This document shows, in pieces, positions 17,399-25,945 of a DNA stretch of 64,000 nucleotides. The DNA is from Naasia lichenicola (GTDB lineage Bacteria > Actinomycetota > Actinomycetes > Actinomycetales > Microbacteriaceae). A model generated the notes under the pieces. That model saw nothing but the letters and a program-made list of their open reading frames with translations, was not told the DNA's origin and searched no databases. Within the stretch, counting starts at the first letter, position 1. Every line of letters starts with the position of its first letter. A program made the position numbers and the translations under genes. The DNA lies in the NCBI RefSeq assembly GCF_004801885.1, contig NZ_SSSM01000003.1:434001-498000 (forward strand). The letters run 5' to 3'.

Positions 17399-19345
17399 CT
17401 ACGCCGTGGCCACGATCCCCAGCGCACGCGCGCTCCGGCGGCGCGACACCACGACGACCACCAGCAGTGCGCTGAAGAGGCCCCACAGGATCAGGCCGGT
17501 GCAGGCGGCGAACACCGCGGAGGCATCCGCTCCGGTGACGATCGCCTGCATGCCGTTCACCGCCGAGGTGACGGGCAGCAGCGGACTGATCGTCTGGAAG
17601 GGCTTCGACAGTAGCTCGATTGGATAGAGGCCACCGGTCGCGGTCAGCTGGAGCGCGAGCAGCACGAGCGAGACGATGAGTCCCCAGCGGCCGAAGGCGA
17701 CGCTGAGCAGGGCGTGGATCGCCGAGAAGACGACGGCGATCAGCAGGGCGAACGGCAGCGTTGCGCCGATCGAGCCCCACGGGACGCCGATGACGGCGTG
17801 CAGGAGCAGGACGAGCAGCACCGCCTGTCCGGCCGCGAGCACTGCGGCGCGGGCGAGGGTGCGGAGGGCGATCCGTCCGCTGCTCGCGGTCGATGCGAGC
17901 ACTCGGCGGCTGAGCGCGCCGAACGCCAGGAACACGGCGAGCGCGCCGATCCAGAGCCCGGCCGGCACGAGAAGGGTCGACACGATCTGCGGGATCTCGC
18001 TCACCTCGTTGCTGCGGACCGCGGTCAGGGTGATCGGCGACGAGGCGACATCGGCCGCCTGCGTCTTCTGCTCATCGGTGTAGGTCGGGATCTGCGCCGC
18101 GCCGTCCGAGAGGCCCGATGCGAGGGTGGTCGCACCCGCCGCGAGCGAGTCCGCCCCCGATGCCGACTGGCCGGCGCCGCTCGCCAGCTGGCCGATGCCG
18201 TCGGTGATCCGCTGCGCGCCCGAGACGAGCGGCGCCGATCCGTCGGACAGCTGTTCGGCGCCGTCGGCGAGCTGATCGGCGCCATCCGCGATGCCCCCGA
18301 TGGCCGACTGGACCGACGCGGCTCCCTGGGCGCCCGCGACGAGCGAGGACCCGCCCGCCGCAAGCTGGTCGAGGCCTGCAGAGATGGCGGGCAGGCTCGC
18401 GACGACCTGGGCATCCGTGAGCTGGCCGGCCTGGTATGCGGCGAGCAGCTGGGCGAGACCCTGGGCCGACTGACTGACTCCACCCGTGTACTGGCTGACG
18501 CCGGCAGGGAGCTGTTGGAGGCCGCTGGACGAGCTGCTCAGCTGATCGAGGCCCGAGCTCAGCTCGCCTATGCCCGAGCTCAGCTGATCGACTCCGTCGG
18601 TGTAGTCCGAAAGGCCGTCCGTGAAGGTCTGCGCTCCGGTGGCCGCCGCAGCGGCGCCGGACTGCAGGGTTCCGAGCCCCGCGCCGAGCGCCGTCGCGCC
18701 ATCTGCGAGCTGTGTCGCCCCGCCGGACGCATCCGTGAGGGCGGAGCCGAGCGTGGCGGTTCCTCCGAGCAGGCCGGAGATGTACTGCTGGGAGATCTGG
18801 TCGCCGAAGATGGCGGCCAGCCCGTCGCCGACCGCGTCGGTCAGCGGACCCGTCACATATCCGTGCGCGTCATCCGTCTCGAGCGTCAGCTGCGCACGCA
18901 CCGGATCGTCGCTGGAGAGCGAGGTGATCGACTTCGAGAAGGTGGACGGGATCGTCAGCACGGCGTAGACGTCGCCGGACTTCAGCTTGGCGGCCGCGTC
19001 GTCTGCGCTGGAGATCTGCCAGTCGAAGGTCGACGCTGCGGGATCGTCGGAGTCGGTGCCGGTCAGCGCGGTCACCAGCAGCCGCCCGGCGAGCACCTGG
19101 GTCTCGGTGCCGTCGGCGGCGGTCTGGGTGATCAGCTCGTCGCTGTTCACGATGGCTGCAGGGATGCGCGAGTCGTCCTGCCCGACGGCGGCGAGCGCGC
19201 CGGCGAAGAGGCCCACCACGATCAGCGGGACAGCGATGAGCGCGACGAGGGCGAGCGGCCGACGGCGCTTGGGCGCTGCGAGGACGGACGGCGATGTCGC
19301 CACCACCGCGGTCGTGGAGCTGGACGAGCGTGGGGTGAGGCTCAC
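17399..19345 (-). CDS. YhgE/Pip family membrane protein (ABC-2-like)
   Basis: 648 aa. One N-terminal helix (LALVALIAVPLIVVGLFAGAL, residues about 31-51) is followed by a large extracytoplasmic region, then about five C-terminal helices that resemble an ABC-2 permease (ending SRRRSARALG). The extracytoplasmic part carries many heptad-like repeats of the type QLADGAxxLxxG and LSSGxxQLS, expected to form a long alpha-helical stalk, typical of YhgE/Pip proteins related to type VII secretion or phage receptors. GTG start 19343-19345 overlaps the MMPL stop as GTGA. The open frame extends further upstream only as a shadow. The tight coupling to an MMPL exporter suggests one envelope-transport system. 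Confidence 0.85.
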   Translation of the reverse strand: MSLTPRSSSSTTAVVATSPSVLAAPKRRRPLALVALIAVPLIVVGLFAGALAAVGQDDSRIPAAIVNSDELITQTAADGTETQVLAGRLLVTALTGTDSDDPAASTFDWQISSADDAAAKLKSGDVYAVLTIPSTFSKSITSLSSDDPVRAQLTLETDDAHGYVTGPLTDAVGDGLAAIFGDQISQQYISGLLGGTATLGSALTDASGGATQLADGATALGAGLGTLQSGAAAAATGAQTFTDGLSDYTDGVDQLSSGIGELSSGLDQLSSSSSGLQQLPAGVSQYTGGVSQSAQGLAQLLAAYQAGQLTDAQVVASLPAISAGLDQLAAGGSSLVAGAQGAASVQSAIGGIADGADQLADGAEQLSDGSAPLVSGAQRITDGIGQLASGAGQSASGADSLAAGATTLASGLSDGAAQIPTYTDEQKTQAADVASSPITLTAVRSNEVSEIPQIVSTLLVPAGLWIGALAVFLAFGALSRRVLASTASSGRIALRTLARAAVLAAGQAVLLVLLLHAVIGVPWGSIGATLPFALLIAVVFSAIHALLSVAFGRWGLIVSLVLLALQLTATGGLYPIELLSKPFQTISPLLPVTSAVNGMQAIVTGADASAVFAACTGLILWGLFSALLVVVVVSRRRSARALGIVATA

Positions 19346-22224
19346 GAGAGCACCGCCTTTCGGCTGAGGCGGACGGGGAGGGCTGGTCTGCCCGAGCGGA
19401 GGGAGATCGGCACGTTCAATCCGGTGCCGATGAGGAGGGTCGTCTGAGACGGGGCGATCGTGTCGATGAGGCGCAGCACGCGGGAGAGCTGCTCCCCCTC
19501 CGCGTCGACCAGGTCGAGGGCGAGCACGGATGCGCCGCCGGCCATTCCCAGCGCGACGGCGACGCCTGCTCGCGCCTCGAGCGGCAGCAGGGAGAAAAGC
19601 TCCCTCTCGTCGATGGGAGGGCAGTTCTCCCCCGCGAGGGCACGGTTGACCCGGTCGACGTAGTGGCCGACCGCGCCGCGACGGCCGCCCAGCCGGTACC
19701 AGGGCGAGGCGAATTCGATCTGCTCGCGCAGCAGCTCGCCGACAGTCATCTCCTCGGCGAGATGGGGCTCGACCTCGAGGAGGGCGACGCGTCGGCTCAC
19801 CGCACCGGCCTCGGTGGGCAGCGCGTAGCCGAGCACCTGGGCGTGGCCGCCGATCGGATGCTGGCGGCCGGCCAGGGTGGCGAGCAGCGATCGGCGCTCG
19901 GGGATCTCGCCGACCAGCAGCGCCATGGCGCCGCTGATCAGGGTGATGTCCACCGGCGACAGCGAGGCCTGGGTCTGCAGGCCCTCCGTGGAGAGCACCA
20001 TGCCGCTCTGGCCGCTGGCCCATTCGGCGCCGTCGCGGTGCTCGGTGAGGCTCTCGCCCTCGATGTCGACGTTCGGCAGGATCCGCTCCAGCCACTTCGG
20101 CAGGTACCAGGCCGCGGGTCCGGCGAGCGCCATCAGCGCGGGGATCAGGGTCATCCGCACGAGGAACGCGTCGACGACGACGCCGACGGCCAGGCCGAGC
20201 GCGATCGGCTTGAGCAGAGCGATGCCCTCCGGCACGAAGGAGAAGAAGACGAAGAACATGATCAGCGCAGCCGCGGTGACCACGCGGGCCGCGTGGGTGA
20301 AGCCCTGGGTGACCGCGGATCGCGCGTCGCGGGTGTGCACGTACACCTCGCGCATGCCGCTGACGAGGAACACCTGGTAGTCCATCGCGAGGCCGAAGAC
20401 GATGGCGATCAGCAGGATCGGCATGAAGCTGAGGATCGGACCGGGGGTCGCGCCGAACAGGCTCGCACCGTAGCCGTCCTGGAAGACGAGCACGACGGCG
20501 CCGAACGCCGCGACGACCGACAGAACGAATCCGAGCGCCGCGGTGATGGGAACGAACAGCGATCGGAACACCATCATCAGGAGGATCACCGAGAGCCCGA
20601 CGACGATCGCGGCGAACGGCACGAGCGCGCCGCCGAGAGTGGAGGAGATGTCTGCGGCCACCGCGGTGGCGCCGGTCACCTGGATCGGGGTGCCGTACTG
20701 GTCGGCGATGCTCGGGGCGAGGGCGCGGATCCGCTCGACCAAGGCGGTCGTCGACGGATCGGACGGACCCTCCTCGGGGATGACCTGGATGATGGCGGTG
20801 TCGACCGTCTCGTTGGGCACGCCGGGTCCGACCGCTGCGACATCGTCGAGGTCTTCGAGCTCAGCCGCGATCGCGTCGAGGTCGTCGAAGATGTCGGTCG
20901 TCTGGGTGATGTCCACCAGCACCACCAGCGGACCGTTGCGGCCCGCGCCGAACTCGTCGGCGACGATGTCGTAGGCCTTGCGCTGGGTGGTCGAGGTGGG
21001 CTCGCCGCCGTTGTCGGGCAGGGCCAGCTGCAGGCTGAGAGCCGGAACGATGAAGGCGCCGAGGAGGCCGATCACCAGCACGATCGGGATGAGCGGGATG
21101 CGGGTGACGAGCCGGACCCAGCGGGCACCCATCGTGGGCCGGAAGTTCTTCTCCTCCGGTGTGCCTTCGGCGAGCACGGCGAGCGCACGGCGGTGCGCGC
21201 GGGACCCGGTCTTCGGCGTGAGCCGGCCCTTGGCCAGGCCGAGCAGGGCGGGCAGCAGGGTGATGGCGGCGAGCACGGCGAGCGCCACCGCCACCGCTGC
21301 GCTCACGCCCATCACCGCGAGGAACGGGATGCCGACGATGAGCAGGCCGAGCAGCGCGATGATCACCGTGACGCCCGCGAAGACGACCGCACTGCCTGCC
21401 GTGGCGACCGCCGTCCCCGCGGATTCCCGCGGATCCGAGCCGGTCGCGAGCTGGTTCCGGTGCCTCGAGATGATGAACAGCGAATAGTCGATGCCGACCG
21501 CCAGGCCGACCATGAGGCCGAGCAGCGGGGTCGCGCTCGAGACCGGAGCGAAGGCCGCTGCGGCCAGCACGCCGAGGCTGGAGATGCCGACGGCGAGCAG
21601 GGCGACGGCGAGCGGCATGCCGGCGGCGAGGAACGACCCGAAGGTGAACACGAGCACGATGCCGGCGAAGATCACGCCGAGGCCTTCGATCGGCGAGACG
21701 CCGACGGCGGTGTCCTGCAGCACGGATCCGGCGAATTCCACCTGCATGCCCGCGTCGCGGCCGATCAAGGCGGTCGCCTCGATCGCGGCGATCGTCTCGT
21801 CCGAGACGTCGTCCTGCTGATCCGTGAGCGTGACCTGGCCGATCCCGACTCGTCCGTCCTCCGAGATGGCGTCCGTCGCGTACTCGGAGAACGGATCGGT
21901 GGCGGCGGCGACCCCGTCCACCTCGGTGACGGCGGCGATCGTGTCGGTGATCGCGGTCGTGTACGGCTCGTCCTGGACCGAGTCGCCCTCCGGAGCCTGG
22001 AAGACGATCTGGATGCTCGCGCCCGCGGTCTGCGGGAAGACCTGCTCGAGCCGGTCGAGCGCCTCCTGCGACTCGGTGCGGGGGATCGAGAAGGCGTTCT
22101 TGAGCGTTCCGCCGAGCCCGAGCGCAGCCCCGCCGATCGCGGCGAGCAGCAGCACCCAGGCGACGATCACGCGCCAGGGGCGCGCGTACGTCCAGAGTCC
22201 GAGTCGGTACAGGACGGTGGCCAC
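19342..22224 (-). CDS. MMPL/RND exporter with C-terminal degenerate ABC-ATPase-like domain
   Basis: 960 aa. Residues 1 to about 720 are a full MMPL (RND-like) transporter: helix 1 PWRVIVAWVLLLAAIGGAALGLGG, the GLAVGIDYSLFIISRHR and IVFGLAMDYQVFLVSGMREVY signatures, two porter domains and 12 helices; such proteins export lipids or drugs by proton motive force. Residues about 735-960 are soluble and align by eye with an ABC ATPase: VDITLISGAMALLVGEIPERRSLLATLAG at the Walker A place, HAQVLGYALPTEAGAVSRRVALLE at the Q-loop, SLLPLEARAGVAVALGM at the signature and ASVLALDLVD at Walker B. The Walker A glycine-lysine is lost, so ATP hydrolysis is unlikely. GTG start has GGGAG upstream. TetR gene lies just upstream. 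Confidence 0.87.
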   Translation of the reverse strand: MATVLYRLGLWTYARPWRVIVAWVLLLAAIGGAALGLGGTLKNAFSIPRTESQEALDRLEQVFPQTAGASIQIVFQAPEGDSVQDEPYTTAITDTIAAVTEVDGVAAATDPFSEYATDAISEDGRVGIGQVTLTDQQDDVSDETIAAIEATALIGRDAGMQVEFAGSVLQDTAVGVSPIEGLGVIFAGIVLVFTFGSFLAAGMPLAVALLAVGISSLGVLAAAAFAPVSSATPLLGLMVGLAVGIDYSLFIISRHRNQLATGSDPRESAGTAVATAGSAVVFAGVTVIIALLGLLIVGIPFLAVMGVSAAVAVALAVLAAITLLPALLGLAKGRLTPKTGSRAHRRALAVLAEGTPEEKNFRPTMGARWVRLVTRIPLIPIVLVIGLLGAFIVPALSLQLALPDNGGEPTSTTQRKAYDIVADEFGAGRNGPLVVLVDITQTTDIFDDLDAIAAELEDLDDVAAVGPGVPNETVDTAIIQVIPEEGPSDPSTTALVERIRALAPSIADQYGTPIQVTGATAVAADISSTLGGALVPFAAIVVGLSVILLMMVFRSLFVPITAALGFVLSVVAAFGAVVLVFQDGYGASLFGATPGPILSFMPILLIAIVFGLAMDYQVFLVSGMREVYVHTRDARSAVTQGFTHAARVVTAAALIMFFVFFSFVPEGIALLKPIALGLAVGVVVDAFLVRMTLIPALMALAGPAAWYLPKWLERILPNVDIEGESLTEHRDGAEWASGQSGMVLSTEGLQTQASLSPVDITLISGAMALLVGEIPERRSLLATLAGRQHPIGGHAQVLGYALPTEAGAVSRRVALLEVEPHLAEEMTVGELLREQIEFASPWYRLGGRRGAVGHYVDRVNRALAGENCPPIDERELFSLLPLEARAGVAVALGMAGGASVLALDLVDAEGEQLSRVLRLIDTIAPSQTTLLIGTGLNVPISLRSGRPALPVRLSRKAVLS

Positions 22225-22233
22225 GGCTGCTCC

Positions 22234-22279
22234 CGGTGCTATTGGGCGGTGCTATTTGGGCGGTGCTATCGGTGCTGTG
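22234..22279. repeat. short tandem repeats in the mmpL leader
   Basis: Four units beginning CGGTGCTAT or CGGTGCTGT (13, 14, 9 and 10 bp) lie in the 73-bp gap between tetR and mmpL, directly before the mmpL ribosome site. Could bind a regulator or vary in number. Confidence 0.7.
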
Positions 22280-22297
22280 CTGGATCAGGAGGGTGGA

Positions 22298-22873
22298 TCA
22301 CGCGGTCGCGGCGGAACTCACAGGGAGGTCCGCCAGCAGCGTCGTGATCGTGTCGACGAGAGCTGCCCTGGTCTCATCGAGGTCATCGAGCGGCTCGCTC
22401 GACCATTGGGCGGCCGCGACCAGGACGTACGCCGCGCCGCCGAGGGCGACACCGAACCGGATCCGGTCACGGACCGTGGGGATGTGGTCGGTGACGGCGT
22501 CGCCGAGCCGCTGGATGAGCGCGTTCGCACGCTGGATGGCGGGGATGTCGGCCAGCGACTGGCCCTGGTTGATGAAGACGTGCACCTCGAGGCGGTGGCT
22601 GAGCAGCAGGTCGACGAAGCGCTGGACGAACTCGTCGTCCATCGCGCCGCGGCCGGTGCGGGTGAACCCCTCGATGACTTCGGCCAGCCGGTCGACGGCC
22701 GGTTCGACGGCGGCCGCGAGGAGCGCCTCCTTGGAGCTGTAGTGGTACAGGACGCTGGACTTCGACAGTCCCGCCTCCTCCGCGATCGCGTTGAGGGAGG
22801 CGCCCGCGAACCCGATGCGGGCGAAGTGCTGCAGAGCGATGCGCCGCAGTTCCTCCGCCGATGTGTTCACCAC
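22298..22873 (-). CDS. TetR-family transcriptional regulator
   Basis: 191-aa regulator. N-terminal helix-turn-helix: ELRRIALQHFARIGFAGASL, NAIAEEAGLSKSSVLYHYSSKEAL, the classic TetR layout. The C-terminal ligand domain is helical (FVQRFVDLLLSHRLEVHVFI, ANALIQRLGDAV). The frame stays open to 22984, but those residues come from the operator region and a palindromic repeat, so GTG 22871-22873 (or the adjacent GTG 22868-22870) is the likely start. It precedes mmpL by 73 bp on the same strand, and twin TetR-type operators lie immediately upstream, so it probably represses itself and the exporter. Confidence 0.88.
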   Translation of the reverse strand: MVNTSAEELRRIALQHFARIGFAGASLNAIAEEAGLSKSSVLYHYSSKEALLAAAVEPAVDRLAEVIEGFTRTGRGAMDDEFVQRFVDLLLSHRLEVHVFINQGQSLADIPAIQRANALIQRLGDAVTDHIPTVRDRIRFGVALGGAAYVLVAAAQWSSEPLDDLDETRAALVDTITTLLADLPVSSAATA

Positions 22874-22888
22874 GCAGAGCACCCTACC

Positions 22889-22922
22889 TGTCCGATCGGT
22901 CAGATTCCTGACCGTTCGGTCA
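22889..22922. promoter_or_regulatory. two TetR-type operator palindromes upstream of tetR
   Basis: TGTCCGATCGGTCA (22889-22902) and TGACCGTTCGGTCA (22909-22922, perfectly dyadic outside its central TT). Centres are 20 bp apart, two helical turns, 16-50 bp before the regulator start, the expected place for autorepression. Confidence 0.7.
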
Positions 22923-22924
22923 AA

Positions 22925-22985
22925 TGTGTACGTTCCGGCCCCATGTGCTCGAAATTCCGCGCACCTGATGCCGGTTTCGTGCACA
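22925..22985 (+). repeat. palindromic repeat family B, copy 1
   Basis: 61-bp unit beginning TGTGTACGTTCCGGC and ending GCCGGTTTCGTGCACA, ends identical to copies at 32916 and 33418. The inner arms are the most degraded of the three copies. Located downstream of the permease gene (stop at 23019) and upstream of tetR. Confidence 0.9.
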
Positions 22986-23018
22986 TGGTCAGCGCGCGAG
23001 GCCCTTGCGGATCAGCAC

Positions 23019-24167
23019 TCAGTGCACGAGCAGTCCGAGGGTCGCCGCGGCGACGATCACCGGCGCCGCCACCAGCCCGAGCAGCATGTAGCGGCCCCAG
23101 CCGAACGAGACGCCCATGCTGACCAGCGACCGGTGCCAGAGCAGCGTCGCGAGAGACGCCCACGGCGTGATGAGCGGTCCGCAGTTGACGCCGATCAGCA
23201 GCGCGGCGAGCCGGAGCGGATCATCGGATGCGGCCTGCTCGAGCACCAGATACGCCGGCAGGTTGTCGATCGCGTTGGCGCCGAGAGCTCCCGTGGCGGC
23301 CAGCCGGAACAGGTCGATCGGATCCGTCCCGGTGCCGGCGACGACGGAGGTGACCGCGGTCATGCCGAGCTGATGGGCCATGTCGACGACGACGAACAGT
23401 CCGGAGGCGAAGAGCACCAGCCCGGCCGGAATCAGGTTCGGATGCAGGGCTCGAGGCCGTCGCCAGACGAACAGGCCGATCATCAGGATCGCGCCGATGA
23501 GGGCGGGGATCCACACCTCGATGCCGCTGACCAGCGCGGGAACCAGGGCGACCACGATGCCGCTCGCGCCGAGGAACAGCACCTGATCGGCGACCGGTTC
23601 GCTCGGTTCAGGCGTGTACTTCCGGCGCAGGTCGCGGAAGAAGACGATCCCGAGCACGAGCAGCGTCGCGGCGACCGAGAGCAGGAAGGGAAGGGCGAGC
23701 AGCGAGACGAACTCGCTTGCGCCCCCGATGTGCGTGGCGGCCAGCAGGTTGCTGAGGTTGGAGACCGGCAGCAGCAGAGACGCCGTGTTGGCGAGCCACA
23801 CGGTGGTGAGGGCGAACGGCAGGGCGGGCAGGCCGACGTGCCGGGCGAGGATGATCACGATCGGGGTGAGCAGCACGGCGGTGGTGTCCAGCGAGAGGAA
23901 CACCGTGCTGACGACGGCGATGGCCGCGACGAGGCCCCACAGCGCGACGGCACGGCCTCTGCCCCATGTGGCCGCCCGCTCGGCGAGCCAGCGGAAGACC
24001 TCCGCCTTCGCTGCGAGCTCGGCCACGACCGTGATGCAGACGACGAAGACGAGCACCGGCAGCACGCGCTCCGCCACGGGCGCGAGCGAGTCGAGCGAGC
24101 CGGTGCGCAGCACCGAGGCCCCGGTGCCGACGATGAGGAGAACGAGTCCGATCACCGCCATCTGCAC
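23019..24167 (-). CDS. SLC13/ArsB/NhaD-type membrane transporter
   Basis: 382-aa permease of the ion transporter superfamily, about 10-11 helices. Recognisable segments are FLSLDTTAVLLTPIVIILAR, LANTASLLLPVSNLSNLLAA and GANAIDNLPAYLVLEQA, the last two being the re-entrant substrate and ion-binding loops of this superfamily, plus INCGPLITPWASLATLLW-like LIGVNCGPLITPWASL. Substrate cannot be fixed: arsenite, dicarboxylate or Na+/H+ exchange are all possible; no arsR or arsC is near. GTG 24165-24167 used as start; ATG 24159-24161 is an equally good choice. Single gene, followed by repeat B. Confidence 0.83.
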   Translation of the reverse strand: MQMAVIGLVLLIVGTGASVLRTGSLDSLAPVAERVLPVLVFVVCITVVAELAAKAEVFRWLAERAATWGRGRAVALWGLVAAIAVVSTVFLSLDTTAVLLTPIVIILARHVGLPALPFALTTVWLANTASLLLPVSNLSNLLAATHIGGASEFVSLLALPFLLSVAATLLVLGIVFFRDLRRKYTPEPSEPVADQVLFLGASGIVVALVPALVSGIEVWIPALIGAILMIGLFVWRRPRALHPNLIPAGLVLFASGLFVVVDMAHQLGMTAVTSVVAGTGTDPIDLFRLAATGALGANAIDNLPAYLVLEQAASDDPLRLAALLIGVNCGPLITPWASLATLLWHRSLVSMGVSFGWGRYMLLGLVAAPVIVAAATLGLLVH

Positions 24168-24293
24168 GGGCTGAAACTACTGCACTCCGCGAGCCGCACG
24201 CGCCACGGCGCGGAGTCGAGCGCCATCCGATACTGCAGCCGCTCAGAATCCGCCTCTGGTCAGGAGGTAGGTTGATCCCCAGGAGGCCCCATC

Positions 24294-24476
24294 ATGCGCA
24301 AGTACATCCTCAACGGCAGCATCATCAGCGCCATCGTCAGCTCGTGGTCGACCGTCCGGACGGGCGCCCAGGGCCAGCGCGACTGGCGCTTCTACCTCAG
24401 TGTCGCCGCGTCGATCCTCACGCTGGTCGTCGCATTCGGCACCGTGCACATCGAGTCGCAGGAGAAGCAGGACTGA
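24294..24476 (+). CDS. 60-residue small membrane protein
   Basis: ATG with a strong ribosome site (CCAGGAGG, 10 bp upstream). The peptide has a basic N-terminus (MRKYILNG), a polar middle (TVRTGAQGQRDWR) and one transmembrane helix (FYLSVAASILTLVVAFGTV) with a short tail. I do not recognise a family. It lies alone between the divergent permease and the convergent MscS gene. The good ribosome site and G/C-ending codons argue for a real gene. Confidence 0.65.
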   Translation: MRKYILNGSIISAIVSSWSTVRTGAQGQRDWRFYLSVAASILTLVVAFGTVHIESQEKQD

Positions 24477-24510
24477 CCGAACGGGTCAGGCGGTCCGCCG
24501 TCTGATCAGG

Positions 24511-25761
24511 TCAGCTGTTGTCGCCGCGGGGCATCCGCTGGCGGCCGGTCTCGCGCTGCAGCTGCGCTGCGTCCACGGTGCTGATCGGACCGGTGAACTG
24601 CGTGCCGCGAGCGGCGTCGGCGGCGTCCTCGCCGGAGAACAGCGAGCGATCGCCACTGCTCCCCGACACCGCCGTGCGCGCCGGTCGCCGCGCGGGAGCC
24701 TCGGCCTCCACTAGCTGCACGCGCTGGCGCGGGATGGACTGCGGGCTGGAGTCGTGCAGCCAGGCGACGAGCTCCTCCCGGAGGTAGCAGCGCAGGTCGA
24801 AGAGGGTCGGCGCGTCGACCGCGGTGACGAGGATCCGCACCCGCACGTAGCCGCCGACGGCGTCCGTGACCTGCAGCACCGCCACCCGCTTGTCCCACAG
24901 CTCGGTGCGATCGAGCACGCGGTGCATCTCGTCCCGCATCTCGGCCGGGGTGACGCGCCAGTCGAGATCGAACTCCACGGATCCGAGCAGCTCGGAGTTG
25001 CGTCTCGTCCAGTTCTCGAACGGCTTCGAGGTGAAGTAGGTCGAGGGAAGCACCATCCGACGGTCGTCCCAGATGTGCAGCACCACGTAGGTGAGGGTGA
25101 TCTCCTCGATCCGCCCCCACTGCTCTTCGGCGATGACGACATCGTCGACCCGGATCGCATCCGAGAAGGCGAGCTGCATGCCGGCGAACACGTTCGCGAG
25201 CGTGGACTGGGCGGCGAGGCCGGCGACGATGGAGACGACGCCGGCGGAGGCGAGAACGCTGGCGCCTGCAGCCTGGGCTCCGGGGAAGGTGAGCAGGATC
25301 GCGCCGGCCGCCAGCACGACGGTGGCCACGATCGCGAGTCGGCGCAGGATGAGCACCTGGGTGCGGATGCGGCGGGCGACGCGATTGTCGGGACCGTCGA
25401 CCCGATAGCGCGCGAGCGCGAGGTCGAGCAGGAACAGCAGCACCGCGCAGATCAGCCACGCGGCCGAGGCGATGGTCGCGATGAGGAAGAGGCGCGCCAC
25501 GATCGGCATCTCGGCATCGACGGTGGGAAGCGACGCTTCGACGGCCGCCCAGCTGCCGATGATGAGCGCGAGGATGCGGAACGGAATCCGCATCCGCTTG
25601 ATCGAGCCGGCGGGCATGCCGCGGCGGTCGCCGACCCAGCGGACGGCGGCGCCGACGACGCCAGTGACGATCACGGCGAGCACGATGGCGATGGCCAAGG
25701 CGAGGGCGGTGCGGGCGAACGGGTTGTCGACGAGGTCGGCGAGAAGCGTTTCGGGGCTCAC
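24511..25761 (-). CDS. MscS-family mechanosensitive channel
   Basis: 416 aa. Four to five helices in the N-terminal half (ALALAIAIVLAVIVTGVVGAAV, FRILALIIGSWAAVEA, LFLIATIASAAWLICAVLLFLLDLA), then the pore-lining helix and MscS beta domain: GVVSIVAGLAAQSTLANVFAGMQLAFSDAIRVDDVVI, here cited in part, and RIEEITLTYVVLHIWDDRRMVLPSTYF. The glycine/alanine-rich pore pattern and the DxV motif after it are typical. Opens under membrane tension to release solutes on osmotic downshift, fitting the trehalose genes nearby. ATG start; C-terminal tail of about 80 residues is hydrophilic and variable. Confidence 0.9.
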   Translation of the reverse strand: MSPETLLADLVDNPFARTALALAIAIVLAVIVTGVVGAAVRWVGDRRGMPAGSIKRMRIPFRILALIIGSWAAVEASLPTVDAEMPIVARLFLIATIASAAWLICAVLLFLLDLALARYRVDGPDNRVARRIRTQVLILRRLAIVATVVLAAGAILLTFPGAQAAGASVLASAGVVSIVAGLAAQSTLANVFAGMQLAFSDAIRVDDVVIAEEQWGRIEEITLTYVVLHIWDDRRMVLPSTYFTSKPFENWTRRNSELLGSVEFDLDWRVTPAEMRDEMHRVLDRTELWDKRVAVLQVTDAVGGYVRVRILVTAVDAPTLFDLRCYLREELVAWLHDSSPQSIPRQRVQLVEAEAPARRPARTAVSGSSGDRSLFSGEDAADAARGTQFTGPISTVDAAQLQRETGRQRMPRGDNS

Positions 25762-25859
25762 AAGAACTCCAGGGGATATCGGCGGTCGGTGGAGCAGACG
25801 GCGTCGTCCGAAGGAGCATCCAGTCTTACACCGATGTCATCCTCGTGCTCTGGACGAGC

Positions 25860-25920
25860 ATCGAATTGCCACATTCGGCTCGCAAAGTACCTGGATAGCA
25901 GCCATATGCGGCAATTCGAG
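25860..25920. repeat. palindromic repeat, family A-like variant (F)
   Basis: 61 bp, same length and outline as family A: ATCGAATTGCCACATTCGG at the left and GCGGCAATTCGAG at the right, 19-bp arms with three mismatches around a 19-nt loop. Just downstream of the FadR-type regulator gene. Confidence 0.8.
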
Positions 25921-25945
25921 GCTGTTGTCGGCGCTGCGGGCGGAT

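Noticed and set aside
19663-22347. 894-codon open frame on the plus strand, antisense to the MMPL gene
   Set aside because: Shadow of the exporter; no domain, no ribosome site.
22871-22984. Longer TetR protein starting at 22984
   Set aside because: The extra residues are encoded by the operator region and repeat B1; conservation begins after GTG 22873.
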